Positions 6,102 to 13,126 of a DNA stretch of 14,108 nucleotides are shown one piece after another (within the stretch, counting starts at the first letter, position 1; every line of letters starts with the position of its first letter). The position numbers were made by a program, and so were the translations under genes. This DNA comes from an uncultured Clostridia bacterium. GTDB taxonomy: Bacteria > Bacillota > Clostridia > Oscillospirales > Oscillospiraceae. The notes under the pieces were generated by a model, which worked only from the letters and a program-made list of their open reading frames with translations, did not search any database and was not told the origin of the DNA. The stretch covers positions 1-14,108 of the forward strand of contig CANDEH010000061.1 in assembly GCA_947383645.1 (NCBI GenBank), read 5' to 3'.

Positions 6102-6860
6102 ATGTACCAAATTGACCTGAACAGCGACCTGGGGGAGAGCTTCGGCGTCTATCAACTGGGCAGAGACGAGGAGATTCTGCCCCTGATTACCTCCGCAAAT
6201 ATTGCCTGCGGGTATCACGCCGGCGACCCAATGGTGATGGACAAGGTGGTCCGGGCGGCCAGGAGCAGCGGCGCCGCGGTGGGCGCCCATCCGGGGTACC
6301 CGGACCTGGCAGGATTCGGCCGCCGGCATATGGCGCTCAGTCCGCTGGAGATCAAGAACTGCGTCAAGTACCAGATCGGCGCGCTGTGGGCCTTCGCCCA
6401 GAGCTGCGGACTGCCGCTCCAGCACGTGGCGCCTCACGGTGCGCTGGGGAATCTCTGCCAATATGACCGGGCGGCTTCCGCCGCCGTCTGCGAGGCGGTG
6501 TGCGAGATTGACCCCTCCCTTATCGTGTTCTACTGCGCCGGTGCGGTATTGGGGGAGGAGGCGGAACGGCTGGGCCTGCGGACAGCGGCGGAGATCTTTG
6601 CCGACCGGGCCTATGCAGACGATCTGTCCCTGGTGCCCCGACAGCAGCCCGGGGCCATGGTTACCGACGAGGATATGGCGGTGGAGCGCTGTATCCGTAT
6701 GGTGAAGGAGGGGCGGGTGAAGACGATTACCGGCAGGGATATCCCGATCAGAGGAGATACGCTGTGCGTACACGGCGACGGTGCAAAGGCGCTGGCCTTT
6801 GTGCAGCGCATCCGCCGGGCCTTCCAGCAGGAGGGAATTCTGATAAAAAATTTTCAATAG
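6102..6860 (+). CDS. pxpA: 5-oxoprolinase subunit A-like protein (PxpA, LamB/YcsF family)
   Basis: The 252-residue product is full length for LamB/YcsF proteins. Family blocks appear in order: IDLNSDLGESFG (4-15), SANIACGYHAGDP (31-43), GAHPGYPDLAGFGRR (61-75), HVAPHGALGN (108-117), IFADRAY (165-171), LVPRQQPGAMV (177-187) and the end block VKTITGRDIPIRGDTLCVHG with DG following (206-227). PxpA is the hydrolytic component of the three-part 5-oxoprolinase. Two changes stand out against the usual HVKPHGxLYN: A110 replaces the lysine and G116 the tyrosine, and ADDLSLVPR replaces the usual ADGxLVPR. These may alter substrate or activity. The start follows AAAGGAG by 8 bases; an out-of-frame ATG at 6097 is ignored. 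It lies 43 bases after pxpC and is the last gene of the operon. Confidence 0.92.
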   Translation: MYQIDLNSDLGESFGVYQLGRDEEILPLITSANIACGYHAGDPMVMDKVVRAARSSGAAVGAHPGYPDLAGFGRRHMALSPLEIKNCVKYQIGALWAFAQSCGLPLQHVAPHGALGNLCQYDRAASAAVCEAVCEIDPSLIVFYCAGAVLGEEAERLGLRTAAEIFADRAYADDLSLVPRQQPGAMVTDEDMAVERCIRMVKEGRVKTITGRDIPIRGDTLCVHGDGAKALAFVQRIRRAFQQEGILIKNFQ

Positions 6861-6872
6861 GGAAAAGAAAGA

Positions 6873-6908
6873 GCCGCCTGAGTTATCCTCTCCTCAGACG
6901 GCCTTTTC
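6873..6908. terminator. Bidirectional terminator between pxpA and the deoR-end genes
   Basis: GCCGCCTGAG (6873-6882) pairs with CTCAGACGGC (6893-6902) except for one C-A mismatch, around a 10-base loop. The + strand then reads CTTTTCGC, and the - strand exit reads TCTTTCTTTTCCC. It lies just after the pxpA stop, between converging genes, and can serve both directions. Confidence 0.75.
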
Positions 6909-6923
6909 GCGCAGAAGACAGAG

Positions 6924-6972
6924 ACGGGCCGTCCCCCTTGCGCCGCGCAGGCGGAAGCAGGGGACGGCCCGT
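6924..6972. repeat. Long GC-rich hairpin (possible deoR terminator or REP-like element)
   Basis: ACGGGCCGTCCCC (6924-6936) and GGGGACGGCCCGT (6960-6972) form a perfect 13-bp stem. The 23-base loop can itself pair CGCC (6941-6944) with GGCG (6950-6953). It sits 35 bases after the deoR stop. On the - strand it is followed by a pyrimidine-rich but not pure-U stretch (CTCTGTCTTCTGC), so it may be a weak terminator, an mRNA 3'-end stabiliser or a dispersed intergenic repeat. Confidence 0.65.
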
Positions 6973-7007
6973 GGTATGTAGCGGGGCGGAGGGGGATCGC
7001 AGCCTCT

Positions 7008-7781
7008 TCAGCTCTCCGGCGGGAAGAGCAGCTCCACATGGTGGGAGGCGAACAGATCCGCCCACTCGCGGGAGGGCTTTCTGTCGGTGACAATGGTGTT
7101 AATCTGGTCGAAATCCAGCAGCTTTGCGAAGGCGACGCAGTCGAACTTGGTGTGGTCGGCCAGGAGGATGACTTGGCTGGCTTTTTCAGCCATGATCTGC
7201 TTGATCTCCACCTCGTCCTCGTCGCTGTCGAAGATCCCTCCGCTGAGGGAGAGTCCCTTGCAGCTCACCAGAAAGATGTCCATATTATAGGATTTGATCG
7301 TATTGCGCGCGATAACGCCCTGAAGCGCGTGGGACCGCTTGTTCAGGAGGCCGCCTGTGGACATGATGCGCATCTCTGCGTCCGCCAGCTCCTGCAGGAT
7401 GTCCGCGGCGTAGGTCATCAGCAGCAGGTTGCCGTTGTTCTTCAGCAGTTTGACCGCTTCGAATACGGTGGAGCTGGAGTCGGAGCCCACGACGATCTTG
7501 TGCTTGGGGATGAGGTCCGCGACGATTTGGGCGATGGCGCGCTTTTCGGTCACGTTGGTCTGCGTGCGCTGGGAGTAGCTTACCCGGATGGAGGTGTGGC
7601 GGCTGTTGAGAATGGCGCCGCCGTAGGTGCGGGTGACCAGCCCCTCGCTCTCCAGCTTTTCCAGGTCCCGGCGGATCGTCTCCTCAGTGACGTTGAACTG
7701 CTTGCTCAATGCAGAAACGACAACGCGCTCATTCATTTTTATGGTTGAACGGATCTGCTCCAACCTTTCCTTCTGTGTCAT
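7008..7781 (-). CDS. DeoR-family transcriptional repressor of sugar metabolism
   Basis: The 257-residue product has the DeoR layout. An N-terminal winged helix-turn-helix carries the signature VVSALSKQFNVTEETIRRDL (21-40) with EKLESEGLVTRTYGGAIL next. A DeoR C-terminal sensor domain follows, with KHKIVVGSDSSSTVFEAVKL (93-112) as the phosphosugar-binding loop region and ADHTKFDCVAFAKL near the end. Such regulators normally bind a phosphorylated sugar intermediate. ATG 7781 is preferred over an in-frame ATG 20 codons upstream because AAGGGG lies about 10 bases before it and the upstream codons would sit at the predicted transcription start. It is the last gene of the leftward sugar cluster, 87 bases after the aldo/keto reductase, and has its own strong promoter, which would allow steady repressor supply. 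It probably controls the cluster promoter near 12900. Confidence 0.94.
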   Translation of the reverse strand: MTQKERLEQIRSTIKMNERVVVSALSKQFNVTEETIRRDLEKLESEGLVTRTYGGAILNSRHTSIRVSYSQRTQTNVTEKRAIAQIVADLIPKHKIVVGSDSSSTVFEAVKLLKNNGNLLLMTYAADILQELADAEMRIMSTGGLLNKRSHALQGVIARNTIKSYNMDIFLVSCKGLSLSGGIFDSDEDEVEIKQIMAEKASQVILLADHTKFDCVAFAKLLDFDQINTIVTDRKPSREWADLFASHHVELLFPPES

Positions 7782-7812
7782 TTCTGTACAGCCCCTTCTT
7801 CTTGTTTTGTCT

Positions 7813-7841
7813 ATTATACAGAGAACCCGTCGGTTTTTCAA
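7813..7841 (-). promoter_or_regulatory. Promoter of deoR
   Basis: Reading leftward: TTGAAA (7841-7836), a 17-base spacer, TATAAT (7818-7813). This is the closest match to consensus in the window. It lies in the short gap after the aldo/keto reductase stop, giving the regulator transcription independent of the operon. Confidence 0.85.
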
Positions 7842-7868
7842 TAAGAAGACTGAAAGATATTTCCTGTT

Positions 7869-8861
7869 TCAGCCAAGAGATTCCGCCAGGCGGCGCATGG
7901 CGGCGACGTCCTCAGGGGACAGGCGGATGTCGGAGGCGCGGGCGTTGCCGCTGATCTGGCCGGGGGCCGACGCGCCGCTGAGGAGCACGATCCGCTCATC
8001 CTGGGCCAGCAGCCAGGCCAGGGACAGGCCGGCCACAGGGCAGCAGTATTTCTCGCACAGGGGCTCCAGACAGTCGAGGAATGCGAAGGCACGGGGGAGG
8101 TTCTCCGGCTGGAACCATTTCTTTGTGCTCCGCGCGCCGACAGGGCGGTAGTCCCTGGGAAGGGTGCCGCTGAGCAGACCCATCTCCAAGGGGGAGTACG
8201 CCTGTAGAATAACGCCGTTTTTCCGGCAGACTGGCAGCAGGTCCTCCTCCACGGCGCGGTCCAGGATGCTGTATTTTGCCTGGACGATGTCCAGCTCTCC
8301 GTATTGCAGATACTCCTCTATCTGGGCGGCGGTGACGTTTGCCGCGCCGATTGCCCGGATGGTTCCCTGGGCCTTCAGATCGTTGAGGACGGCCATGGTC
8401 TCGCGGATGGGCGTATAAAACGGTTCCTCCGCCTGCCAGTGCGACATATAGACGTCAATGTAGTCTGTGTTCAGCCGCTTCAGACTGGCGTCGATCTCGC
8501 GCAGAATGGAATCCCGGGACAAGTTTTTGTAGAGCTGCCGGTCGCCTACCTTGTTGAAGGGAGCGCCTTCACGGTCCCAGACGAGGCCGAACTTCGTGGT
8601 TATGCACACCGACTCCCGCTTCATCTGCCGCAGGGCCTTTCCGATGATTTCCTCGCTGCGGCCGAAGTTGTAGCCCGGGGCGGTGTCGATCATGTTGACG
8701 CCGGCCTGGGGGCAGGTGAGGATGGTCTGTATACTCCGCTCCTCCGCCGCCGCCTGTTCCGCGGCGTCCTGGCCCCAGGCGGGGCCGCCGTCGATGGCCC
8801 AGGTCCCCAGGCCGATGCGGGAGACCGGGGATTCCAGCTGCCCGATTTTGAGATACTTCAT
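7869..8861 (-). CDS. Aldo/keto reductase
   Basis: The 330-residue product is a (beta/alpha)8 NADP(H)-linked aldo/keto reductase, similar in outline to IolS-like AKR11 enzymes. The catalytic tetrad is present: D59 (MIDTAPGYNFGRSEE), Y64, K90 (ITTKFG) and H141 (DVYMSHWQ). Cofactor-site features include AYSPLEMGLLSG (221-232) and LLSGASAPGQISGNA near the end. The N-terminal KIGQLESPVSRIGLGTWAIDG is typical. The ATG overlaps the stop of the kinase gene in an ATGA arrangement, which suggests translational coupling, and AGGAGGG lies upstream. As a pathway step it could reduce an aldehyde released by the aldolase, or oxidise or reduce the sugar itself. The substrate is not determinable from sequence. 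Confidence 0.93.
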   Translation of the reverse strand: MKYLKIGQLESPVSRIGLGTWAIDGGPAWGQDAAEQAAAEERSIQTILTCPQAGVNMIDTAPGYNFGRSEEIIGKALRQMKRESVCITTKFGLVWDREGAPFNKVGDRQLYKNLSRDSILREIDASLKRLNTDYIDVYMSHWQAEEPFYTPIRETMAVLNDLKAQGTIRAIGAANVTAAQIEEYLQYGELDIVQAKYSILDRAVEEDLLPVCRKNGVILQAYSPLEMGLLSGTLPRDYRPVGARSTKKWFQPENLPRAFAFLDCLEPLCEKYCCPVAGLSLAWLLAQDERIVLLSGASAPGQISGNARASDIRLSPEDVAAMRRLAESLG

Positions 8862-9823
8862 CTGCTCGCTCCCTCCTGTAAATACTCCTGGTAGCGCCGC
8901 TCCACCTGCTGGCGGCTGCGGACACCCGTCGTTGCGCCGATCTGTTCCACTGCAAGGGAGGAGACGGCGCAGGCGAACCGTCCGCAGTCCGCCGCCGGCT
9001 TGTTCTCTAGCAGACCGCAGAGAAAGCCGGAGACGAAATTGTCCCCTGCGCCGGTTGTATCAATGCACTTCGCCCGACCATATGCGGGGATTTGGAGCTG
9101 TAGGCCCGCTGCTTTGAGAAACGCCCCCTGTCTCCCGGTTTTGATTACGACGGTTTTGATACCCGGGTCCAGGAGGACACCGGCGATTTCCTCCAGGGTA
9201 TCCCGTCCGGTCAGCGCGCGCGCCTCCTGGTAGTTGGGGAAGAAGTAGTCGACACAGGACAGCGCCTCCCGGATATCGTCGAGGGTCTCCCCCTGCCGGC
9301 TTCCCACGATATCGGCGCAGATGGTCACATGGCGGGCCTTTGCCCGGCGGAAAATTTCCACCATCGCCCCGTTGTTCAGCAGGGGACTATTGAAGATACT
9401 AGCAAAGGAGAGGATGCTCCCCTCGTTGAGGCAGGACAGGTCGATATCCTCCGGCGCGAAGGACCAGAGGCTCCCCCTGCGGTTTGTGAGGAACGTGCGT
9501 TCCCCGTCCGGCGTAATCAGGGCGACGTTGATAGAGGTCGCCAAGCCCTCTCGCCGGCGGATGAAGGCGTCGTCGATCTGGTTTCGAGCGCAGTGCTCCA
9601 GAATAAAGCGCCCGGCGGGGTCCTCCCCGATGCACGTGACCAGCCGGACGCGGTGGCCCAGCCTGGTGATGACGGTGGCCTCGTTGATGGCGTCGCCTCC
9701 GATCTCCATGGAGATCTGGTCCAGCGGATAGGAGGGGAAGTCAAATATGCCGCGGTCCACCGGACATAGGGGGATGTCCACCAGAGCGGCCCCGATGATG
9801 ACAACCTCAGGATCATGATTCAT
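8858..9823 (-). CDS. PfkB-family carbohydrate kinase
   Basis: The 321-residue product is a ribokinase-fold sugar kinase. Evidence includes the di-glycine motif IGGDAINEA (41-49), N197-x-x-E200 (NYQE, magnesium/phosphate motif), VIKTGRQGAFL (226-236) and the PfkB signature DTTGAGDNFVSGFL (255-268) with D261 as catalytic base. An N-terminal VVIIGAALVDI strand is also typical. The ATG at 9823 was chosen; the frame continues ten codons to a TTG at 9853 with no better ribosome site. Its first 11 bases overlap the end of the aldolase gene, and its stop overlaps the next start by 4 bases, so the genes are tightly coupled. It probably phosphorylates the ketose made by the dehydrogenases, giving the substrate for the aldolase. 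Confidence 0.94.
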   Translation of the reverse strand: MNHDPEVVIIGAALVDIPLCPVDRGIFDFPSYPLDQISMEIGGDAINEATVITRLGHRVRLVTCIGEDPAGRFILEHCARNQIDDAFIRRREGLATSINVALITPDGERTFLTNRRGSLWSFAPEDIDLSCLNEGSILSFASIFNSPLLNNGAMVEIFRRAKARHVTICADIVGSRQGETLDDIREALSCVDYFFPNYQEARALTGRDTLEEIAGVLLDPGIKTVVIKTGRQGAFLKAAGLQLQIPAYGRAKCIDTTGAGDNFVSGFLCGLLENKPAADCGRFACAVSSLAVEQIGATTGVRSRQQVERRYQEYLQEGASR

Positions 9824-10667
9824 ACCAGTTCTGCGCCTTTCCGTCGCTTCCAAAGAGCAAAATCTTCTCTTCCGCCCGGCGCTGTACAGCGTTTCGCACG
9901 GCGATGTTCAGCTCCTGATATCTGGAGGCCGCCCCCTGTGCGCGGACGGCCGCGATGGCGGCCTCGCAGAGCTCTGTGTGGATGTTGATCTTTGTGATAC
10001 CCAGCTCAATGGCCCGGCGGATGTCGCCGTCGCTCAGACCTGAGGCGCCGTGGAGCACCAGGGGGTGGGGACGGCGTCGCGCACCGCCTCCAGGATGTGG
10101 AAGTTGATCTGCGGGGGGCGCGGTGTAGGCGCCGTGCTGATTCCCGATGGCGATGGCCAGGGAGTCCACGCCGGTTCTCTCCACGAATTCCGCCGCCTGA
10201 CCGGGGTCGGTATATTGGTAGTGGGCCAGTGCCTCCTCGTAGTCCGTCTCCGCGCCTACGTGACCCAGTTCCCCCTCGATGGGGATGCACAGGGGGTGGA
10301 ACTTGTCCACCACCTCCTTGGTGCGCCGGATATTTTCCTCCAGCGTGTAGGGTGAACCGTCGATCACCAGGGAGTTGTAGCCGATGTCGATGGCGTGGCT
10401 GACGATCTCAAAGCTGCGGCCGTGGTCCCAGTGGATGGAGCAGGGGAGGGCCGTGTGGAGGGCATAGGAACGCATAAAGTGGATAAAATGATTGATATCC
10501 GTATTGGGGAGAAACCCGCTGCCAAAGGAGAGAATGACAGGGGATTGCAGCTTTTCGCAGGCGTGCATGACGCCGGAGAGCATCTCCACGTTCCACACGC
10601 AGAAATTGGCCACGGCGTAGCGCTCTTTTTGCGCCCGGAGCAGCATGTCCTTTGTAGATACCAGCAT
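9813..10667 (-). CDS. Class II ketose-phosphate aldolase (fructose/tagatose-bisphosphate aldolase family)
   Basis: The 284-residue product belongs to the zinc-dependent GatY/KbaY/Fba family. The catalytic Asp and first zinc His are D81-H82 (IHWDHGRS). The other zinc ligands are H178 (IGNQHGAYTAPP) and H206 (LVLHGASGLSD). The phosphate loop resembles KINIHTEL (226-233). PIEGELGHVG (129-138) is also a family block. Residues about 186-202 are abnormal: the family-like sequence QINFHILEAVRDAVPTP is encoded in another frame there, bounded by G/C runs at 10113-10118 and 10061-10070. One extra base and one missing base cancel each other, so the frame stays open. ATG 10667 is used because GGAG lies 8 bases upstream; a GTG at 10676 is too close to that site. 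The enzyme would split a ketose phosphate to a triose phosphate and an aldehyde. Confidence 0.92.
   Translation of the reverse strand: MLVSTKDMLLRAQKERYAVANFCVWNVEMLSGVMHACEKLQSPVILSFGSGFLPNTDINHFIHFMRSYALHTALPCSIHWDHGRSFEIVSHAIDIGYNSLVIDGSPYTLEENIRRTKEVVDKFHPLCIPIEGELGHVGAETDYEEALAHYQYTDPGQAAEFVERTGVDSLAIAIGNQHGAYTAPPADQLPHPGGGARRRPHPLVLHGASGLSDGDIRRAIELGITKINIHTELCEAAIAAVRAQGAASRYQELNIAVRNAVQRRAEEKILLFGSDGKAQNWYES
10061..10118 (-). other. Out-of-frame segment in the aldolase gene (compensating indels)
   Basis: On the coding strand a CCCCCC run (10118-10113) appears to have one base too many and a CCCCACCCCC tract (10070-10061) one too few. Between them the current frame reads ADQLPHPGGGARRRP, which is unlike any aldolase. 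The alternative frame reads QINFHILEAVRDAVPTP, which joins smoothly to LVLHGASG. Confidence 0.85.
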
Positions 10668-10685
10668 AGCGCACACTCCTTTCTA

Positions 10686-11747
10686 TCACTGGAATTGGGG
10701 GGAGGACGGTCCCACGTGGACGACGCTTTTGATGATCTCATTCTTGCTGTGCAGGGATTCCTCAAAGGCGGTCTGTACCTCCGCATAGTCGTATTGGCGG
10801 GTCACCGGCGAGAGCACGTCCAGGCGGCGGCTGGCAATGGCGTCGATGGTCTTGGGAAATGTGTTGGCGTAGCGGAATACCGTTTGGATCGTGATCTCCC
10901 GGTTGATGGACAGGAAATTGACCGGAGTCTCCCCGGGGATTGTGCCGACAATCATGATCTTTCCGCCGCGCTCCACCAGCTTTGCCGCCATCTGCGCGGT
11001 TGTCTGACTGCCGGCTGTCTCAAATACGATATCCGCACCGCCGTGCAGGCAGTCCCTGACGGCGGAGACCGGGTCGGTCTCGCCGCTGTGGACGACGGCG
11101 GAGGCGCCGAGCCGCTTGGCCATCGCCAGACGCGTCTCCATGAGGTCGACCAGCACGATTTGGGAGATGCCGCGCATCAGACAGGCCTGCATCGTCATCA
11201 GGCCGATATATCCAGCGCCTAAGATGACGACCTTTTTCCCGGGGGCGGCCTGCGCCAGTTCGGCGGCGTGCATCCCCACCGCCGCCGGTTCTACCAGCGC
11301 TCCTGCGGCCATCTCCATCTGGTCGGGCAGGTGGTAAGTAAAACTTTCCGGGTGGAGAAGATAGTTGGTCAGCGCACCCCGGTAGTTGGGCTGTGTAGCC
11401 ATAAAGTCCATATGGAGGCAGAGGTTGTAGCGGCCGCTCAGGCAGAATCGGCAGCTCCCGCAGGGGACTCCGGGCTCGCAGACCACCCGGTCGCCGGGCT
11501 GGAATGCCGTTACCTGGGGGCCGACCGATACAACGGTGCCGGAAAACTCGTGGCCCAGGCCAATTTTTTGGTTCGGATCCGATGGAGGAATATAGGGTCC
11601 GTGGGCAAAGCTGTGGATGTCTGAACCACAGATTCCAACGCACTCCACCCGGATGAGAAGCATATCGCCGCAGGCCTCCGGCATCGGCGCTGGATGGATC
11701 TGGATTTTTCCCGGTCTTGTCAACAGGGCTTCTGTATTATTCAACAT
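10686..11747 (-). CDS. Zinc-dependent alcohol (polyol) dehydrogenase, MDR family, copy 1
   Basis: The 353-residue product is a medium-chain zinc dehydrogenase resembling sorbitol/xylitol/threonine dehydrogenases. Catalytic zinc ligands are C40 (VGICGSD), H66-E67 (LGHEFSG) and probably E153 (LVEPAAVG). A structural zinc is set by C96, C99, C102 and C110 (PCGSCRFCLSGRYNLC). The Rossmann motif is GAGYIG (177-182), with D201 (VLVDLMETR) favouring NAD. The ATG at 11747 has GAGGTGG 8 bases upstream. It lies 22 bases after the other dehydrogenase gene and 18 before the aldolase gene in the same operon. It probably oxidises a sugar alcohol to a ketose that is then phosphorylated and cleaved. The particular polyol is not readable from sequence. 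Confidence 0.94.
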   Translation of the reverse strand: MLNNTEALLTRPGKIQIHPAPMPEACGDMLLIRVECVGICGSDIHSFAHGPYIPPSDPNQKIGLGHEFSGTVVSVGPQVTAFQPGDRVVCEPGVPCGSCRFCLSGRYNLCLHMDFMATQPNYRGALTNYLLHPESFTYHLPDQMEMAAGALVEPAAVGMHAAELAQAAPGKKVVILGAGYIGLMTMQACLMRGISQIVLVDLMETRLAMAKRLGASAVVHSGETDPVSAVRDCLHGGADIVFETAGSQTTAQMAAKLVERGGKIMIVGTIPGETPVNFLSINREITIQTVFRYANTFPKTIDAIASRRLDVLSPVTRQYDYAEVQTAFEESLHSKNEIIKSVVHVGPSSPQFQ

Positions 11748-11769
11748 CTGTCATCCACCTCACAGAAAA

Positions 11770-12849
11770 TCAGTCGCAGTCGTAGTGGAAAATGACCTTG
11801 ATCGCCTCTTTACTGGCCATTTTCTCAAATCCCTCCACCCACTGGGACAGGCCCAGGCGGTGCGTGATCAGAAGGTCCGCGCGGATCATCCCCCGGCGCA
11901 GCAGCTCAATGGCGTTTTTCCAGGAGATGGAGTTATAGGCCATGTGGCCTTTCAGGTCCAGGCCCCGCTTGGTGATATCGTTGATGTCGAAATTCAGGGG
12001 CTTGTACCCCTGACCGACGCGGATCAGCTGGCCGTTTTTGCGCAGCATGGTCAGCCCCTGCTGCAGGGAGACGGGGGCGCCGGCGCAGTCCACCACCAGA
12101 CCGATGCTGTCCTCTCCGCCGCAGAGTTCCTTGCAGCGGCTTACCACGTCCTCCGCAGAGGCGTTTACGCAGGCGGTGGCGCCGCAGGCCTGGGCCACGG
12201 AAAAGCGGACCTTTGTGTCGTCCTGAAGGCCGACCATAACAATGCTGGCAGCGCCCATGATCCGGGCCATCTGCGTGCAGAAAAGTCCCAGGGGACCGGT
12301 GCCAAAGATGACGACGTTCTCACCGGGGAGGAGGTTGGACTCCTGGGCGAGGGCCTTGTAGGCGTTGCAGATGGGGTCCAGGATGGCAGCCTCCTCGTAG
12401 GAGACGTTTTCGGGGATCTCCCACAGGGCCTGGGGATGAATCCGCAGGATCTCGCCGGGGATCAGGCAGTACTTTGTGAAACCGCCGCAGTAGCCGTAGC
12501 CCAGGCCGAGATTGACCTTTTCCGAGCACTGGAGGAAGTCTCCCGCCATGCAGGCCGGGCACTTGCCGCACACGTGGGCGGTGTTGTCGGAGACAACCCG
12601 CTGTCCAACCGTCCAATCGGACACGCGCTTGCCGACGGCGACGATCTGGCCGGAAAACTCGTGGCCGCGGACAGAGTTGAATTCCGTAGAGCCGTTGTCG
12701 ATTCCCCAGTGGTGCATGTCCGCGCCGCATATGGCCGCGGCCTTCACCTCGATGACGACGTCCTCCTCGCCGCAGACAGGCTCCGGCACATCCATAAAGC
12801 CGTAGGTTCCCAGCGTCTGCGCATCTCCATATTTGACAATCGCTTTCAT
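11770..12849 (-). CDS. Zinc-dependent alcohol (polyol) dehydrogenase, MDR family, copy 2
   Basis: The 359-residue product is a second medium-chain zinc dehydrogenase, clearly diverged from copy 1. Catalytic ligands are C41 (AAICGADMHHWG) and H63-E64 (RGHEFSG). The structural zinc site is C94, C97, C100 and C108 (HVCGKCPACMAGDFLQC). At the position of the usual EP it has LDPICNAY (157-164), so an aspartate (D158) replaces the glutamate found in copy 1. The cofactor motif is GTGPLG (183-188). The start at 12849 follows GGAGG with a 6-base gap; the frame continues upstream past the predicted -10 box, so a longer form is rejected. It is the first gene of the leftward sugar cluster. The two dehydrogenases may act on different carbons of one polyol or on a polyol and a sugar acid. 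Confidence 0.94.
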   Translation of the reverse strand: MKAIVKYGDAQTLGTYGFMDVPEPVCGEEDVVIEVKAAAICGADMHHWGIDNGSTEFNSVRGHEFSGQIVAVGKRVSDWTVGQRVVSDNTAHVCGKCPACMAGDFLQCSEKVNLGLGYGYCGGFTKYCLIPGEILRIHPQALWEIPENVSYEEAAILDPICNAYKALAQESNLLPGENVVIFGTGPLGLFCTQMARIMGAASIVMVGLQDDTKVRFSVAQACGATACVNASAEDVVSRCKELCGGEDSIGLVVDCAGAPVSLQQGLTMLRKNGQLIRVGQGYKPLNFDINDITKRGLDLKGHMAYNSISWKNAIELLRRGMIRADLLITHRLGLSQWVEGFEKMASKEAIKVIFHYDCD

Positions 12850-12895
12850 AGTAACCTCCATTAAAATATTCTGGTGGTATCTGGCATGTGTCCCT

Positions 12896-12924
12896 AATAT
12901 ACCACCTGAAATTTTTAAAGTCAA
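12896..12924 (-). promoter_or_regulatory. Promoter of the sugar/polyol operon
   Basis: Reading leftward: TTGACT (12924-12919), a 17-base spacer ending in TGG, TATATT (12901-12896). It has a near-consensus -35 and an extended -10. Transcription would start about 40 bases before the ATG at 12849. Confidence 0.8.
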
Positions 12925-12934
12925 CAAAAATAGT

Positions 12935-12947
12935 CTTTAATTTAAAG
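12935..12947. promoter_or_regulatory. Palindrome upstream of the sugar operon promoter (candidate operator)
   Basis: CTTTAATTTAAAG is a perfect 6-1-6 palindrome. Two of the next three flanking positions on each side also pair. It lies 10 bases upstream of the -35, where either an activator or a cooperating repressor could bind. Its link to the DeoR protein is inference. Confidence 0.45.
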
Positions 12948-13126
12948 ATTATTTCAAATAAATTTTACCGAAACAATTATTTTGCGAGGATGGGATGGAA
13001 AAGGAGGGTTGAAGTAAAGTCCTGAAATTAGGGAAATTAGTCAAAATTTAATGGAATTTGGAGGGAGTTAGTGGAGGAAATGGCAAAACCGACTCCTTGC
13101 AAAATATTTGAAACAAAAATACTGTG

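Noticed and set aside
11617..12864. Long open frame on the + strand opposite the zinc dehydrogenase genes
   Set aside because: It is antisense to two motif-complete dehydrogenases, has no family-like motifs or ribosome site, and reflects the high GC content of the coding strand.
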